This document shows positions 1 through 8,639 of a stretch of 64,000 nucleotides of DNA, piece by piece. Each line of letters starts with the position of its first letter. Within the stretch, counting starts at the first letter, position 1. The notes beneath the pieces were generated by a model. It ran no database searches and was not told the DNA's origin. It worked only from the letters and a program-made list of their open reading frames with translations. The position numbers and the translations under genes were made by a program. Origin of the DNA: Flavobacterium pectinovorum (lineage in GTDB: Bacteria; Bacteroidota; Bacteroidia; Flavobacteriales; Flavobacteriaceae); NCBI RefSeq assembly GCF_022802975.1, contig NZ_JAFEVZ010000002.1, positions 1 to 64,000 of the forward strand. The letters run 5' to 3'.

Positions 1-284
1 GCTAAATCAGAGTTAGTATTTACCACTAAATTGTACATTTCCGGCATATTACCCATTCCGAACATTCCGCCGCCGCCTGATTGACTCATTTCTTTCATTC
101 TACGCATAAATTCTGGCTGTGTGATGATGAAAGGAGCTGCCTGGCTGTCCATAGCTTCTAATTGTACAGAATATGCTTTTGGGATATAAGCTTCTAATGA
201 TGTTTTAAGTGTTTCTTTTTCTTGATCTGATAATTTTGAAATTGTGTTTTCATCTTTTTTGATTAGGTTATCAATATGATCAGA
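1..284 (-). pseudogene. htpG: 5'-truncated htpG (Hsp90-family chaperone) remnant
   Basis: The minus strand reads open from the window edge, and its translation matches the C-terminal dimerisation region of Bacteroidota HtpG as I remember it. Landmarks are SDHIDNLIKKDE, KAYSVQLEAMDS, PEFMRRMKEMS, a glycine run followed by MFGMGNMPEMYNLVVN. Resemblance stops abruptly around position 284. Upstream the frame reads a few unrelated residues and meets a stop at 327-329. There is no in-frame Met before the middle of the fragment, and no ATPase or middle domain exists before the alpha-amylase gene. HtpG is normally about 620-630 residues, so roughly 500 N-terminal residues are missing. The 3' end lies off the left edge. 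This looks like a rearrangement or duplication scar, with a functional copy presumably elsewhere. The truncation is seen; the gene identity is from memory of the family. Confidence 0.62.
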
Positions 285-676
285 ATTTATAATAAGAGTG
301 TGATTCAGATTAAAAATAGTAATGTTTTAATCTTGACTTATCAGTTATAAAAACAATTCTAGGAATTTTGAAAAATGGATCGAAAACTATTTTTAAAATC
401 TTTGATTGTAGTTGTAAATAGCTTATTAAAAAAGATGTAGTATAAAGTTTTTAACACTACTACGTTTTCGTGAAGTTATTAAATTGAGATAATGTTAAAA
501 GTATAAAAAGTTGCATAAATTTAACGCAGTTATTGAAAATGAAATTTAATTAAATGAAATTTTTATCTAAAATAAATAGGGATTAATTGATAAATTAACT
601 TCTTAATCTCAAATTTTAATTAAAGTGGCATTTTTTTATTTTGTTTTAAAAATTAAATTTTTTTAACCTCAAATTT
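285..676. other. AT-rich intergenic region
   Basis: This gap lies between the htpG remnant and the amylase gene. It is very rich in A and T and has stops in all frames. I see no gene and no strong hairpin. It presumably holds the amylase promoter; TATTTTG-like sequence about 40 bases before the start could be a -7 box, but no convincing -33 element is visible. Confidence 0.4.
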
Positions 677-2770
677 ATGAATATGAAATTACTTTTAAAA
701 AAGACTTTATTTTTAGGTCTGTTTGTTTACCTCTCATTTTCTTCCATTGCAAAAGCACAAACATTTAAAGATGATATTATGTTTCAAGCTTTTGGATGGG
801 ATGTACATACGCAATCTTCTGTTAGTGCAGAAGGAGGATTGTATAATTATCTTAATGCGAGAGCTTCGGGTTATGCTGCGGCTGGTTTTACAGTGCTTTG
901 GATGCCACCTCCAAGCAAATCAACAGGAGGGGTTGGGTATATTCCAACTGAATTATTTAACTTTAGTCAAACAGTTTATGGTTCAGAGTTGCAATTAACT
1001 ACTCTTTTAAATACATTAAATGGGAGTACGCCAAAAATTCATCCAATGGCAGATATTGTTGTAAATCATAGAGGAGGATCGACTAATTGGACAGATTTTA
1101 CAAATCCAACCTGGGATTGTCATTCAATTACCAGTACAGATGAGGCAAATACTGTTGCAATTACGGGTGTTAGGCCTTGTGGAAATCCTGATACTGGAGA
1201 AGATTTTGGAGCGGCAAGAGATTTAGATCATACCAATGCTCAAGTGCAAACAGGAGTGAAAGAGTATTTATCAAGATTGAAGGCTTTAGGATTTGATAGC
1301 TGGAGATGGGATGTAGCGAAAGGATTTTCGGCTAATTATTTTGGAGACTATATAGCAGCTTCAGCACCATACGCTTCTGTAGGAGAGTATTGGGACGGTG
1401 ATGTTAGTAAACTAAAATCCTGGGTAGATGGTACAGGAAAGAGATCGACAGCCTTTGATTTTGCATTGTATTATAAATTAAGTGCTGCTTTAAATGGTAA
1501 TTATAGTCAAATAGCTGCTAATCCTGGTTTAGCCGGTCAATTTGGGTATGCTAGTTTGGCAGTAACTTTTGTAGATAATCATGATACTTTTGTTAAAACC
1601 GAATGGATAGGTGGGGTAAATATTATGAAAGGCTATGCATATATTTTAACTCATCCAGGAATTCCATGTGTCTTTTTTCCTCATTATTATGGTGGGACTT
1701 ATACAAAAGATGGTGTTACAAGAACTTATTCTGCTAATGAATCAGCTATTAATAAATTAATGGCTATCCGTAAAGCAAATGGGATTAACGCAAATAGTAG
1801 TGTAGTGGTTTCAAATTCCGGAAGTTTTTATTCTGCTACTATAGATGATAAAGTAGCTGTAAGAATTGGGGCTGGGTCATGGACACCATCTGGTACTGGT
1901 TGGAATGAAGCTGCTTCAGGTACTGACTATAAAGTTTGGTCTAAAACAGTAGCCAATACTGCTCCTGTGGTTGCGATTACCCCAGCTGGAGGTTCTTTTG
2001 TAGAAGGTTCAACGGTTTCAGTTACGATCGCTGCTACTGATGATAAAGTAGGTTCGGTTATTTATTATACTACAGATGGTTCTACTCCAACAATTAGTTC
2101 TCCTGTTTATACAGCTGCTATTAGTATTAAGTCAAATGCTACTGTAAAAGCAATTGCAAAAGATGTGGATGGTTTATTGTCAGGCGTTGTATCTCAAACA
2201 TATACTTTTTTACCATTAGGTAATATAACAATCCAATTTTTGCCTCCTTCGAGTTGGACAGCACCAATTAATATTTATCATTGGAATGCCGTTCCTAAAG
2301 CAAATTTAGCCGATGCAGCATGGCCTGGTAAAGTAATGACTGGGCCTAATTCATCAGGATATTATACCTATACGTTTACTAATATTGCAAGTACTAATAT
2401 TATTTTCAATAGAGGAACCGGGACTCCTCAAACCGCTGATATTATAGGGGTAAATAAAAGTACTTGTTACAATATGTCAACAGGAACTTTGGTTGAAGAA
2501 ACTTGTGCTAATTTAGGCGTAGGACAAATTGATATTGAATCTTCGAAAGTGATACTTTATCCAAATCCTGTTTTAAGTTCTTTTAAGATTAATGTTGAAG
2601 TATCAGAAGTTTACATCTATGATATTTCTGGTAGAATTGTAAAAGAATTCAAAGGTTCTTTTGATAAGGATGCAAGTTTTGAAATTACTAATTTAGTTAA
2701 TGGGATGTATTTTGTGTCAACGAAAACTATTGATGGAAAAAGATCAACATTGCCGATTGTCAAAAAATAA
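677..2770 (+). CDS. Secreted alpha-amylase, GH13 with starch-binding-like module and T9SS sorting domain
   Basis: The product is 697 aa. It hydrolyses alpha-1,4-glucans outside the cell. Domains in order: signal peptide (about residues 1-28, ending AKAQ); GH13 barrel (about 30-420); a chitobiase C-terminal-like beta-sandwich (about 435-510); a CBM26-like starch-binding module (about 515-605); and a C-terminal type A sorting domain beginning YPNPV. The four GH13 motifs are present: ADIVVNH, the nucleophile Asp212 in WRWDVAKG, the acid/base Glu237 in GEYW, and Asp303 in DNHD. The sorting domain predicts export by the type IX system. A second ATG two codons downstream (683) is an equally plausible start. 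Starch is not a pectin component, so the gene is probably a neighbour of the pectin locus rather than part of it. A terminator follows. Confidence 0.93.
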   Translation: MNMKLLLKKTLFLGLFVYLSFSSIAKAQTFKDDIMFQAFGWDVHTQSSVSAEGGLYNYLNARASGYAAAGFTVLWMPPPSKSTGGVGYIPTELFNFSQTVYGSELQLTTLLNTLNGSTPKIHPMADIVVNHRGGSTNWTDFTNPTWDCHSITSTDEANTVAITGVRPCGNPDTGEDFGAARDLDHTNAQVQTGVKEYLSRLKALGFDSWRWDVAKGFSANYFGDYIAASAPYASVGEYWDGDVSKLKSWVDGTGKRSTAFDFALYYKLSAALNGNYSQIAANPGLAGQFGYASLAVTFVDNHDTFVKTEWIGGVNIMKGYAYILTHPGIPCVFFPHYYGGTYTKDGVTRTYSANESAINKLMAIRKANGINANSSVVVSNSGSFYSATIDDKVAVRIGAGSWTPSGTGWNEAASGTDYKVWSKTVANTAPVVAITPAGGSFVEGSTVSVTIAATDDKVGSVIYYTTDGSTPTISSPVYTAAISIKSNATVKAIAKDVDGLLSGVVSQTYTFLPLGNITIQFLPPSSWTAPINIYHWNAVPKANLADAAWPGKVMTGPNSSGYYTYTFTNIASTNIIFNRGTGTPQTADIIGVNKSTCYNMSTGTLVEETCANLGVGQIDIESSKVILYPNPVLSSFKINVEVSEVYIYDISGRIVKEFKGSFDKDASFEITNLVNGMYFVSTKTIDGKRSTLPIVKK

Positions 2771-2785
2771 TTCTTGAAAATAAAA

Positions 2786-2821
2786 AAGAGGCTGTCTATC
2801 TAAAAATAAAGACAGCCTCTT
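2786..2821. terminator. Bidirectional terminator between convergent genes
   Basis: Perfect 12-bp stem (arms 2786-2797 and 2810-2821, AAGAGGCTGTCT and its complement) with a 12-base loop. A-rich flanks give a U-tract when read from the minus strand. It lies between the amylase (plus) and the pectinesterase (minus), which converge here. Confidence 0.75.
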
Positions 2822-2983
2822 CCTATTTTGAGAAGACTTTTATTGTATTGAAGGATTTTCTTTACGAGTAAAAAACTTCATATAATATTCAATTCTTTTC
2901 AGTGTTTTTGGAGATATAATTATCTCTTTCTTGAATCTAATGTATGTTCAATCAAAAACAGCTTTTTTACAACCTAAGTAAGT

Positions 2984-4090
2984 TTACTTGGTGTACTTTT
3001 CAAAAACTGATTCAGCATTTTTTGCTTTTTTCGAAGGTAAGACAGAATCGCATTTATCTTTTTCAATTACCGGATTCCAATCCCCTTCAAGATTACTTGC
3101 CGTTGTTGTATTGGCTGCAAATATTTTTTCTTTGGTATATTCTGCTGCTTCGGTTTTATTTAACTGTTTAGACCATGATATTCGATTGTCAGATTTCGAA
3201 CCCGGTCCAAAACAATCATATTCTGCATAGAAAGAAGTTTTCCAATTGTCATAGGCTTTATTTTCCGGATCTTTAGACCATATCGACCAACCCTCCGGGA
3301 TTATAACGGATTCTTCATAAGAATTAATAAAAACGGTATTTGCACCTGCTCCCCATGGTCTTCCTAGAGACACTTTTGAAACGGCTGCTTTAGGATATTT
3401 CATTATGACACAATCTTTGAATACAAAACCATATTTACTTTTTCCTGCTTCATGGTTTCCCGCAGTGATGTAAGAGTCTTTTCTGCATTGGATAAAACAA
3501 TTTTCAAACAACGCTATTCCTGCTCCAAAAATAAAGTCTGTTGTTCCATCAATGATGCAGTCTTTGATATATGTTCTTTTATTGGCTTTAAGGTAAAATG
3601 TATCCTGAAAACCGCTCATTTTGCAATTATGAAAAATTGCTCTGTCACCGTTTACCATTAAAGCTACTGCCTGACCGCCTTTTTTATACTGAGGCAACTC
3701 ACTACTAATTGTATTTTCAAAAGTTATGTTTTCTGCAAAAAAATCATTGGCTTCAATTAATACACTAAATGATTTGCTTGTTCCTCCGGCAATTTCAGCA
3801 TAATCATCATAAGTAAGAATCGTGTTTTTATAAGATTCGCCAATTAACGTTACATTTTTCTTTGATGCGGCTAATTTTAATTTCTCTTTATAAGTACCTG
3901 GTTTTACAAAAATAATGGTACGTTTAGAATTATGATCAGGTACAGCATTAAAAGCGTCCTGAACTTTAGTGTAATTCCCGCTTCCATCAGCTGCTACGAC
4001 AATATCATAAGCAGTTTTATTTTTCTGGGCGTGTAAAACCGCGCTGAAACTAATAAGTAAGAAATAAAAAGTAAGTAAAGTTTTTTTCAT
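2984..4090 (-). CDS. Pectin methylesterase, CE8 family (first copy)
   Basis: This secreted right-handed beta-helix enzyme removes methyl esters from homogalacturonan so that pectate lyases and polygalacturonases can act. The start is placed at the ATG at 4088-4090, giving 368 aa. The longer frame adds 14 residues before a normal signal peptide (MKKTLLTFYFLL, ending LHAQ), so the internal Met is better. CE8 motifs are all present: GGQAVAL, the acid/base Asp163 in GFQDTFYL, the nucleophile Asp185 in DFIFGA, and LGRPWG. The C-terminal 40 residues are lysine-rich and have no T9SS domain, so the protein is probably periplasmic. It is the last gene of the minus-strand cluster, 92 bp after the permease. 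A second CE8 protein lies at 55844-56836. Confidence 0.92.
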   Translation of the reverse strand: MKKTLLTFYFLLISFSAVLHAQKNKTAYDIVVAADGSGNYTKVQDAFNAVPDHNSKRTIIFVKPGTYKEKLKLAASKKNVTLIGESYKNTILTYDDYAEIAGGTSKSFSVLIEANDFFAENITFENTISSELPQYKKGGQAVALMVNGDRAIFHNCKMSGFQDTFYLKANKRTYIKDCIIDGTTDFIFGAGIALFENCFIQCRKDSYITAGNHEAGKSKYGFVFKDCVIMKYPKAAVSKVSLGRPWGAGANTVFINSYEESVIIPEGWSIWSKDPENKAYDNWKTSFYAEYDCFGPGSKSDNRISWSKQLNKTEAAEYTKEKIFAANTTTASNLEGDWNPVIEKDKCDSVLPSKKAKNAESVFEKYTK

Positions 4091-4181
4091 GTTAGATTTA
4101 TGAATGATAAAGTTTAAAAATAAAATTTCCAAGGAACACTATTGCCCCTTGGAAAATTTTATAAAAATAATTGAAATTAAA

Positions 4182-5486
4182 CTAAGAAATAATATTTTTT
4201 ACTTTGTGTCCGAAAATTCCAAAATAAAGGATAATTGCAAAACAAACTAAAGGAATTATATATCCAGCCTGAATATCGTCATGTTTCATGTCAATTAAAG
4301 TTCCCATTGCGTAGGGAAGAATTGCACCACCCACAATAGACATTACCAGCCATGATGACCCCGTTTCTGTATTGGATTTTAAACCTACTAACCCTAAAGA
4401 GAAAATAGTTGGAAACATGATTGACATGAAAAATCCAATTCCGCCAAGTGCATAAATAATAGCAATTCCAGATCCATATATGGCAACTAAACAAAGACAA
4501 ATGCTGATTACACAATAGATAGAAAGAAGCATATAATCTTTGACGAATTTTAAAAAGAAAGTTCCACTAAATCTGCCCACCATAAATAAAAAGCCGTATG
4601 CTGTTAAGTAATAAGCCGCCGTTTTTTCATCTAATCCGGCTTCTTTTTGAGCTATTCTGATAAAAAAACTGGTAATGCAAACCTGTGCACCTACATAAAA
4701 GAATTGTGCTACAACTGCCCAACTTAAGTGAGCGAATTTCAAAACAGAGAAAAACCCGGGTTTAACTTCGTTTTCTGTTTGTTTTGATTTCATTGATGGT
4801 AAATGCATAAAATAAAATACAATGGCTACTAAAACCAATATACTCCCTAAAATGATATAAGGCAGTTTTACTGATGAAGCTTCTTCTAATAAATAAGCTG
4901 CTCTTGTGGTATCTGACATTGCTGCTAATTGTTCAGGTGTATGATTGACACCAGAAAGTATGAATACACCTCCCAAAAGCGGGGCGACAGTTACCGCTAA
5001 ACCATTAAAAGAAGCAGCCAAATTCAATCTGGTTGAAGATGATTCCGGAGGACCTAAAATAGCGGCATACGGATTAGCACTCGTTTCTAAAATGGTTAAT
5101 CCACAACCAATAACAAATAAAGCAAACAGGAAAAGTTCATAAGTTCTGGTATTTGCTGCCGGAACAAAAAGAAATGCTCCTATGGCAAAAACTAATAAAC
5201 CGGTAATGATGCTATTTTTATAACCTATTTTTTTTATAATCATTCCCGCAGGAATTGCCATTATAAAATAAGCAAAAAAGATAGCCGTGTCAATTAAGGT
5301 AGATTGACTGTTATTAAGCTGGCAAGCCTTTTTTAAGTGCGGAATCAAAATACCGTCAAGCCCGTGCGCCATTCCCCAAAGGAAAAATAAACTGGTAATT
5401 AAAATAAAAGGCAAAAGATATTGATTCCCTTTTCCGTTTTCTGTTGGTACTTCGTGTTGGTCGCCTGTTTGGTTGGTTACTTGCAT
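4182..5486 (-). CDS. FucP/GluP-type sugar:proton symporter (MFS)
   Basis: The product is 434 aa with about 12 hydrophobic segments. It belongs to the fucose permease branch of the major facilitator superfamily, recognised by FFLWGMAHGLDGILIPHLKK near residues 34-53, the IPAG motif in helix 2, and GLTILETSANPYAA around residue 130. Family members import L-fucose, glucose/galactose or related sugars across the inner membrane. It lies in the minus-strand cluster that diverges from an L-fucose-type oxidation operon, which makes a 6-deoxyhexose (L-fucose or L-rhamnose) the most likely substrate. That assignment is inference; family membership is firm. The 117-bp gap upstream contains a palindromic repeat. 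Confidence 0.85.
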   Translation of the reverse strand: MQVTNQTGDQHEVPTENGKGNQYLLPFILITSLFFLWGMAHGLDGILIPHLKKACQLNNSQSTLIDTAIFFAYFIMAIPAGMIIKKIGYKNSIITGLLVFAIGAFLFVPAANTRTYELFLFALFVIGCGLTILETSANPYAAILGPPESSSTRLNLAASFNGLAVTVAPLLGGVFILSGVNHTPEQLAAMSDTTRAAYLLEEASSVKLPYIILGSILVLVAIVFYFMHLPSMKSKQTENEVKPGFFSVLKFAHLSWAVVAQFFYVGAQVCITSFFIRIAQKEAGLDEKTAAYYLTAYGFLFMVGRFSGTFFLKFVKDYMLLSIYCVISICLCLVAIYGSGIAIIYALGGIGFFMSIMFPTIFSLGLVGLKSNTETGSSWLVMSIVGGAILPYAMGTLIDMKHDDIQAGYIIPLVCFAIILYFGIFGHKVKNIIS

Positions 5487-5504
5487 AGTTAGATTTTTTT
5501 TTAA

Positions 5505-5600
5505 AGGTTCAAAGCCTCAAAGGCTCAAAGTTGCAAAGGTTTTGGGTTCAAGTAAAGAAACCTTTGTCTCTTTGTTACTTTGAACCTTTGTACTGCAAAA
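5505..5600. repeat. TTCAAAG-type intergenic palindromic repeat
   Basis: The gap holds repeated AAAGGTTCAAAG, CAAAGGCTCAAAG and TTGCAAAGG words on one side and complementary CCTTTGTCTCTTTG and CTTTGAACCTTTG words on the other. It can fold into a long imperfect hairpin. It does not look like a simple terminator; it resembles the other palindromic intergenic elements in this window. Confidence 0.6.
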
Positions 5601-5603
5601 GAA

Positions 5604-6044
5604 TTATTTCTTTTTTACTAATAAAAGGTGGTCACATACTAAAACGACTTCGCCCTTTTGGTTAATGATTTCAACATGTTCTGTTACCGTTCCCATGTCA
5701 GGCTTTTTCGCTTCTCCTTTTTCAGAAATGGTAATTTCAGAATGAATTGTGTCCCCAATATGAACCGGTTTTACAAATCGCATTCGGTCATAACCTTTAG
5801 AAAATGCTTCCGGATTAATTTCGGATGCTGTCAATCCGATACCGATGCTGAAAACCATTGTTCCGTGGGCAATTCGCTGTCCGAAAGGTTGTGTCTTACA
5901 CCACTCCTCATCCATGTGATGCGGAAAAAAATCGCCGGTATGCCCTGCGTGAACGACAAAATCAGTTTCGGTAATGGTTCTGCCTAATGTAACTCTTTTA
6001 TCATTAAGCTGATAGTCTTCGAAAAATGTGGATTTGAAATACAT
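5604..6044 (-). CDS. MaoC-like hot-dog dehydratase/hydratase
   Basis: The product is 146 aa, a complete single hot-dog domain. MaoC-type proteins hydrate or dehydrate acyl-CoA thioesters. The hydratase 2 motif is visible: an Asp followed by His residues (the [12 protein letters not shown] segment, about residues 37-48), then [14 protein letters not shown], with catalytic Asp and His in the usual places. There is no signal peptide, so it is cytosolic. It follows the Gfo/Idh gene by about 190 bp and lies in the same orientation as two CoA-transferases, which would supply a CoA thioester substrate. The natural substrate is unknown; I suspect a sugar-acid-derived CoA ester because of the co-regulated operon next door (inference). 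Confidence 0.85.
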   Translation of the reverse strand: MYFKSTFFEDYQLNDKRVTLGRTITETDFVVHAGHTGDFFPHHMDEEWCKTQPFGQRIAHGTMVFSIGIGLTASEINPEAFSKGYDRMRFVKPVHIGDTIHSEITISEKGEAKKPDMGTVTEHVEIINQKGEVVLVCDHLLLVKKK

Positions 6045-6061
6045 ATTTTTAGTTTTTTTAG

Positions 6062-6235
6062 TCCTTAGTAATTAGTCGTTAGTGACTAGCTCAGTTGCTA
6101 ATTACTAATGACTTTTCACTAATCACTATATTTATATAATTTTTTTTGGCGTTTAAACACGCTTTCCGCTATATCTTTTTTGGCCGAAAAAAGCCAAAAA
6201 AGGATGCCGCTTCAATCGTTAACGCGGGCAATCGT
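6062..6235. repeat. Two adjacent intergenic palindromic repeats
   Basis: The first unit (about 6062-6125) contains TAGTAATTAGTCGTTAGTGA-like words and their complements. The second (about 6150-6235) contains TTTTTTGGCCGAAAAAAGCC plus a GCGTTTAAACACGC-like palindrome. Both are hairpin-forming and typical of multicopy flavobacterial intergenic DNA. They separate the MaoC gene from the Gfo/Idh gene and may weaken co-transcription. Confidence 0.55.
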
Positions 6236-6237
6236 TG

Positions 6238-7302
6238 TTATAAGTCATTTAATAGAATTCCTCCTTTTTGATTACTGATGTAACAGGCTTCAACAACTTT
6301 CATCGTGTCTAGAACATCCTGAACACTTGCTAATAATTTAGCATCAGACCCTTCTTTAAAACGCATTAGGTTCGACATGGTACCAATGAAAGCCTCCGGA
6401 AACCAGGAACCTTCTAAATTGATTTTTTCCCATTCGTAGGTACCATCTTTTTCTATCGCCACTTCAAATTCGTCGGGCATACCATCAGGGTAATTCATCA
6501 ATAAGCCCATTTTGGCTTTAATGGCGCCTTTTGTTCCTTCCCATTTGATATAGCTTTCTTCATGTTTTGGTCCAAAATGATGATCGTGATTGGTATTGAT
6601 CACCACACGCATTGAATTTCCATAATCCAAAATAATTGAAGAACGGCAGGAAGATAATTTTTTCAAAGGATGATTGGTTGTTTTCGCATAAACTCCTTTT
6701 GGATTTCCTAAAAACGAACGAATACAATCAATATAATGTACGCTGTGAAAAAGAATTTCCAACCTGGGATGTTCCTTAATCAGCGGAAACAATTCCCAAG
6801 GTGTGTTTACCGTTACTTTGAATTCTAAATCATACAAATCACCAATGATTCCTTCTTTAATAAGATGCCTCGCAGCACTAACAAAAGAGGCAAATCGCAA
6901 TTGGAAATTGATTGCAGCAACTAATTTTTTTCTTTCGCATACCGCCACAATTTCTCTGGCCTGAGCCAAATCATTTCCCATCGGTTTTTGAATCAGCACG
7001 GCAGCGCCATCAGGAAGCTGTTCCAGTATTTCGATGTATTGATCGGGTAATACGGTAATGTCATAAACGGCATTCGATGGAGCCTTTTTTACAGCTTCGG
7101 CTACATTTTCAAAAACATTCGGAATGCCAAATTGTTTTGCCATATCCTGTGCTTTAGAGAGCGTTCTGTTGGTAATACCAAAAACACTCATGCCAGCCAT
7201 TTTATAAGCTGGAAGATGAGCATCTTTTACGATACCGCTCGCGCCAATGATAATAATCGGTTGCGTTGTTTCTGGTAATAAAGGTTTATATGGAATATTC
7301 AT
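6238..7302 (-). CDS. Gfo/Idh/MocA-family oxidoreductase (first copy)
   Basis: The product is 354 aa and cytosolic. The N-terminal Rossmann fold carries the glycine motif IGASGIVKDAHLPAY (about residues 19-33). The usual EKP catalytic motif appears as QKPMGND. The C-terminal half is the alpha/beta Gfo_Idh_MocA_C domain. Family members oxidise or epimerise sugars and inositols with NAD(P). The stop is 2 bp from the start of the next gene in the operon order (solute-binding protein at 7305), so it is co-transcribed with the CoA-transferase genes. Substrate cannot be told from sequence. The Glu-to-Gln change in the EKP motif is a small deviation from the family. Confidence 0.85.
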   Translation of the reverse strand: MNIPYKPLLPETTQPIIIIGASGIVKDAHLPAYKMAGMSVFGITNRTLSKAQDMAKQFGIPNVFENVAEAVKKAPSNAVYDITVLPDQYIEILEQLPDGAAVLIQKPMGNDLAQAREIVAVCERKKLVAAINFQLRFASFVSAARHLIKEGIIGDLYDLEFKVTVNTPWELFPLIKEHPRLEILFHSVHYIDCIRSFLGNPKGVYAKTTNHPLKKLSSCRSSIILDYGNSMRVVINTNHDHHFGPKHEESYIKWEGTKGAIKAKMGLLMNYPDGMPDEFEVAIEKDGTYEWEKINLEGSWFPEAFIGTMSNLMRFKEGSDAKLLASVQDVLDTMKVVEACYISNQKGGILLNDL

Positions 7303-7304
7303 AA

Positions 7305-8528
7305 CTATATAATTTGCAGAATAGTATTCTGTGTTTCTTCTAATAATTTTTCGGATGGAATGTTGCTTTCTAATGATTTTAAAACCATCTTGTCAATAAG
7401 CTCGGCTACTTTTGGCCACACCGGAGTTTGTGGTAGGGTTAAAGCGTTTTCGTGTAAGGTTTCCAATTTATGATAAAACGGAATTATTTTATTAATATCA
7501 GTATCATTCCAGGTAGATTTTCTGCAGCCGATTCCGCCTTCTTTTGTTAATAATTTGTCACTTTCAGAAGTAGTTGCAAAACGTAAAAAATCATAAGCCA
7601 GTTTTTTATGTTTACTTCCTGATCCAATGCTATACAACCAATACACATTCAAAGAAGCCGTTTTATGATTGGGATCCGATGGGATTGAAGTGATATCAAT
7701 TTTTCCTTTCACTTTTGATTCTTCAATCACTTCGCACATCGAGGCAAATCCAAACCAGTTGATTGCCATTGCTGCTTCTCCTTTGGCGAAAGCCATACCG
7801 GCTTCAACAGAACCAAAATCTTTTGATTGCGGATGAATGGCTTTTTTATTGTTGGCAATCGTTCTGTAAAAATTCAAAGCTTCAATTGCAGCGGTGTGGT
7901 TAATATCGATTTGATTTTGGGAGTTTAATAAAGAGCCGCCTCTTGTCCATAATTGCAGGCAAAAATCAAAAACCATATTGTGACCGTCAGGGTAATGGGC
8001 AAAAACAGAGCCGTATAAATTTTGCTCAGGGCGATTGAAAAATTCGGCAATTTGAGTAAATTGTTCCCACGTTTTTGGAGGATTTAATTCGTACCCAAAT
8101 TGTTTCTTGAAATTTTCTTTTTCTAACGAATCTTCAAATAAATCTTTTCTATAAATCAAACATTCCGGTCCATCGTGAAAAGGCAGTCCGTAGGTCCCAT
8201 TATTGATTTGTTGTAAATGCAATAAGGATTGATGCCAGCCTTCAGGATAATTTTGAGGAGGATTCTCTGCAATCAATGAGGTCAAATCAAGAACCGCTTT
8301 TTCATTCGCAGCATCAAAAATCCAATCAGTATTGATGTGTGCGATGTCCCAGTTTCCGTTTATTAATCCTTTTTTTGTAATGGTTTCTTCATACAAATCG
8401 TGTAATTCCAATGGAATCATTTCGGCTTCAATGCTGATGTTGTTTTTTAGGCAGAACAAATCCCACAGCTTTTGCAGTGTGCTTTCAAAAGGATCAAATT
8501 TCCTGACAGCGATTCTTAGTTTGGTCAT
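7305..8528 (-). CDS. Cytosolic solute-binding-protein-like protein (second copy)
   Basis: The product is 407 aa from the ATG at 8526-8528. It has the fold signature of cluster-D ABC sugar-binding proteins (SBP_bac_1 type): an LRIAVRKFDPFE first strand, WDIAHINTDWIFDAA, YGLPFHDGPECLIYRKDLFE, PPKTWEQF, and a late FAKGEAAMAINW segment. It begins directly with the first beta-strand of the mature fold, without signal peptide or lipobox. A frame extension to 8597 adds a basic stretch, not a signal, and overlaps a palindromic repeat, so I reject that start. No ABC permease or ATPase gene is nearby. A paralogue-like protein opens the operon (10931-12070), and the two flank a CoA-transferase pair. Function unknown; see findings. 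Confidence 0.75.
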   Translation of the reverse strand: MTKLRIAVRKFDPFESTLQKLWDLFCLKNNISIEAEMIPLELHDLYEETITKKGLINGNWDIAHINTDWIFDAANEKAVLDLTSLIAENPPQNYPEGWHQSLLHLQQINNGTYGLPFHDGPECLIYRKDLFEDSLEKENFKKQFGYELNPPKTWEQFTQIAEFFNRPEQNLYGSVFAHYPDGHNMVFDFCLQLWTRGGSLLNSQNQIDINHTAAIEALNFYRTIANNKKAIHPQSKDFGSVEAGMAFAKGEAAMAINWFGFASMCEVIEESKVKGKIDITSIPSDPNHKTASLNVYWLYSIGSGSKHKKLAYDFLRFATTSESDKLLTKEGGIGCRKSTWNDTDINKIIPFYHKLETLHENALTLPQTPVWPKVAELIDKMVLKSLESNIPSEKLLEETQNTILQII

Positions 8529-8544
8529 TACTAATTTATATTTA

Positions 8545-8628
8545 ATGTTTTTCCTGCAAGGTCTTTTTTTGACCTTGTAGGTATATTTATGTTTCAATAC
8601 GTGCTAGGTTTTTTTAAAACCTAGCACG
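8545..8628. repeat. GCAAGGT/ACCTTG and CTAGCACG palindromic repeats
   Basis: Two short palindromes: CCTGCAAGGTC against GACCTTGTAGG, and CGTGCTAGGTTTT against AAAACCTAGCACG. They fill the gap between the CoA-transferase stop and the solute-binding-protein start. The GCAAGGT/ACCTTG type recurs at 48229-48256 and 48459-48484. Confidence 0.65.
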
Positions 8629-8639
8629 ATTTTGTGTAA

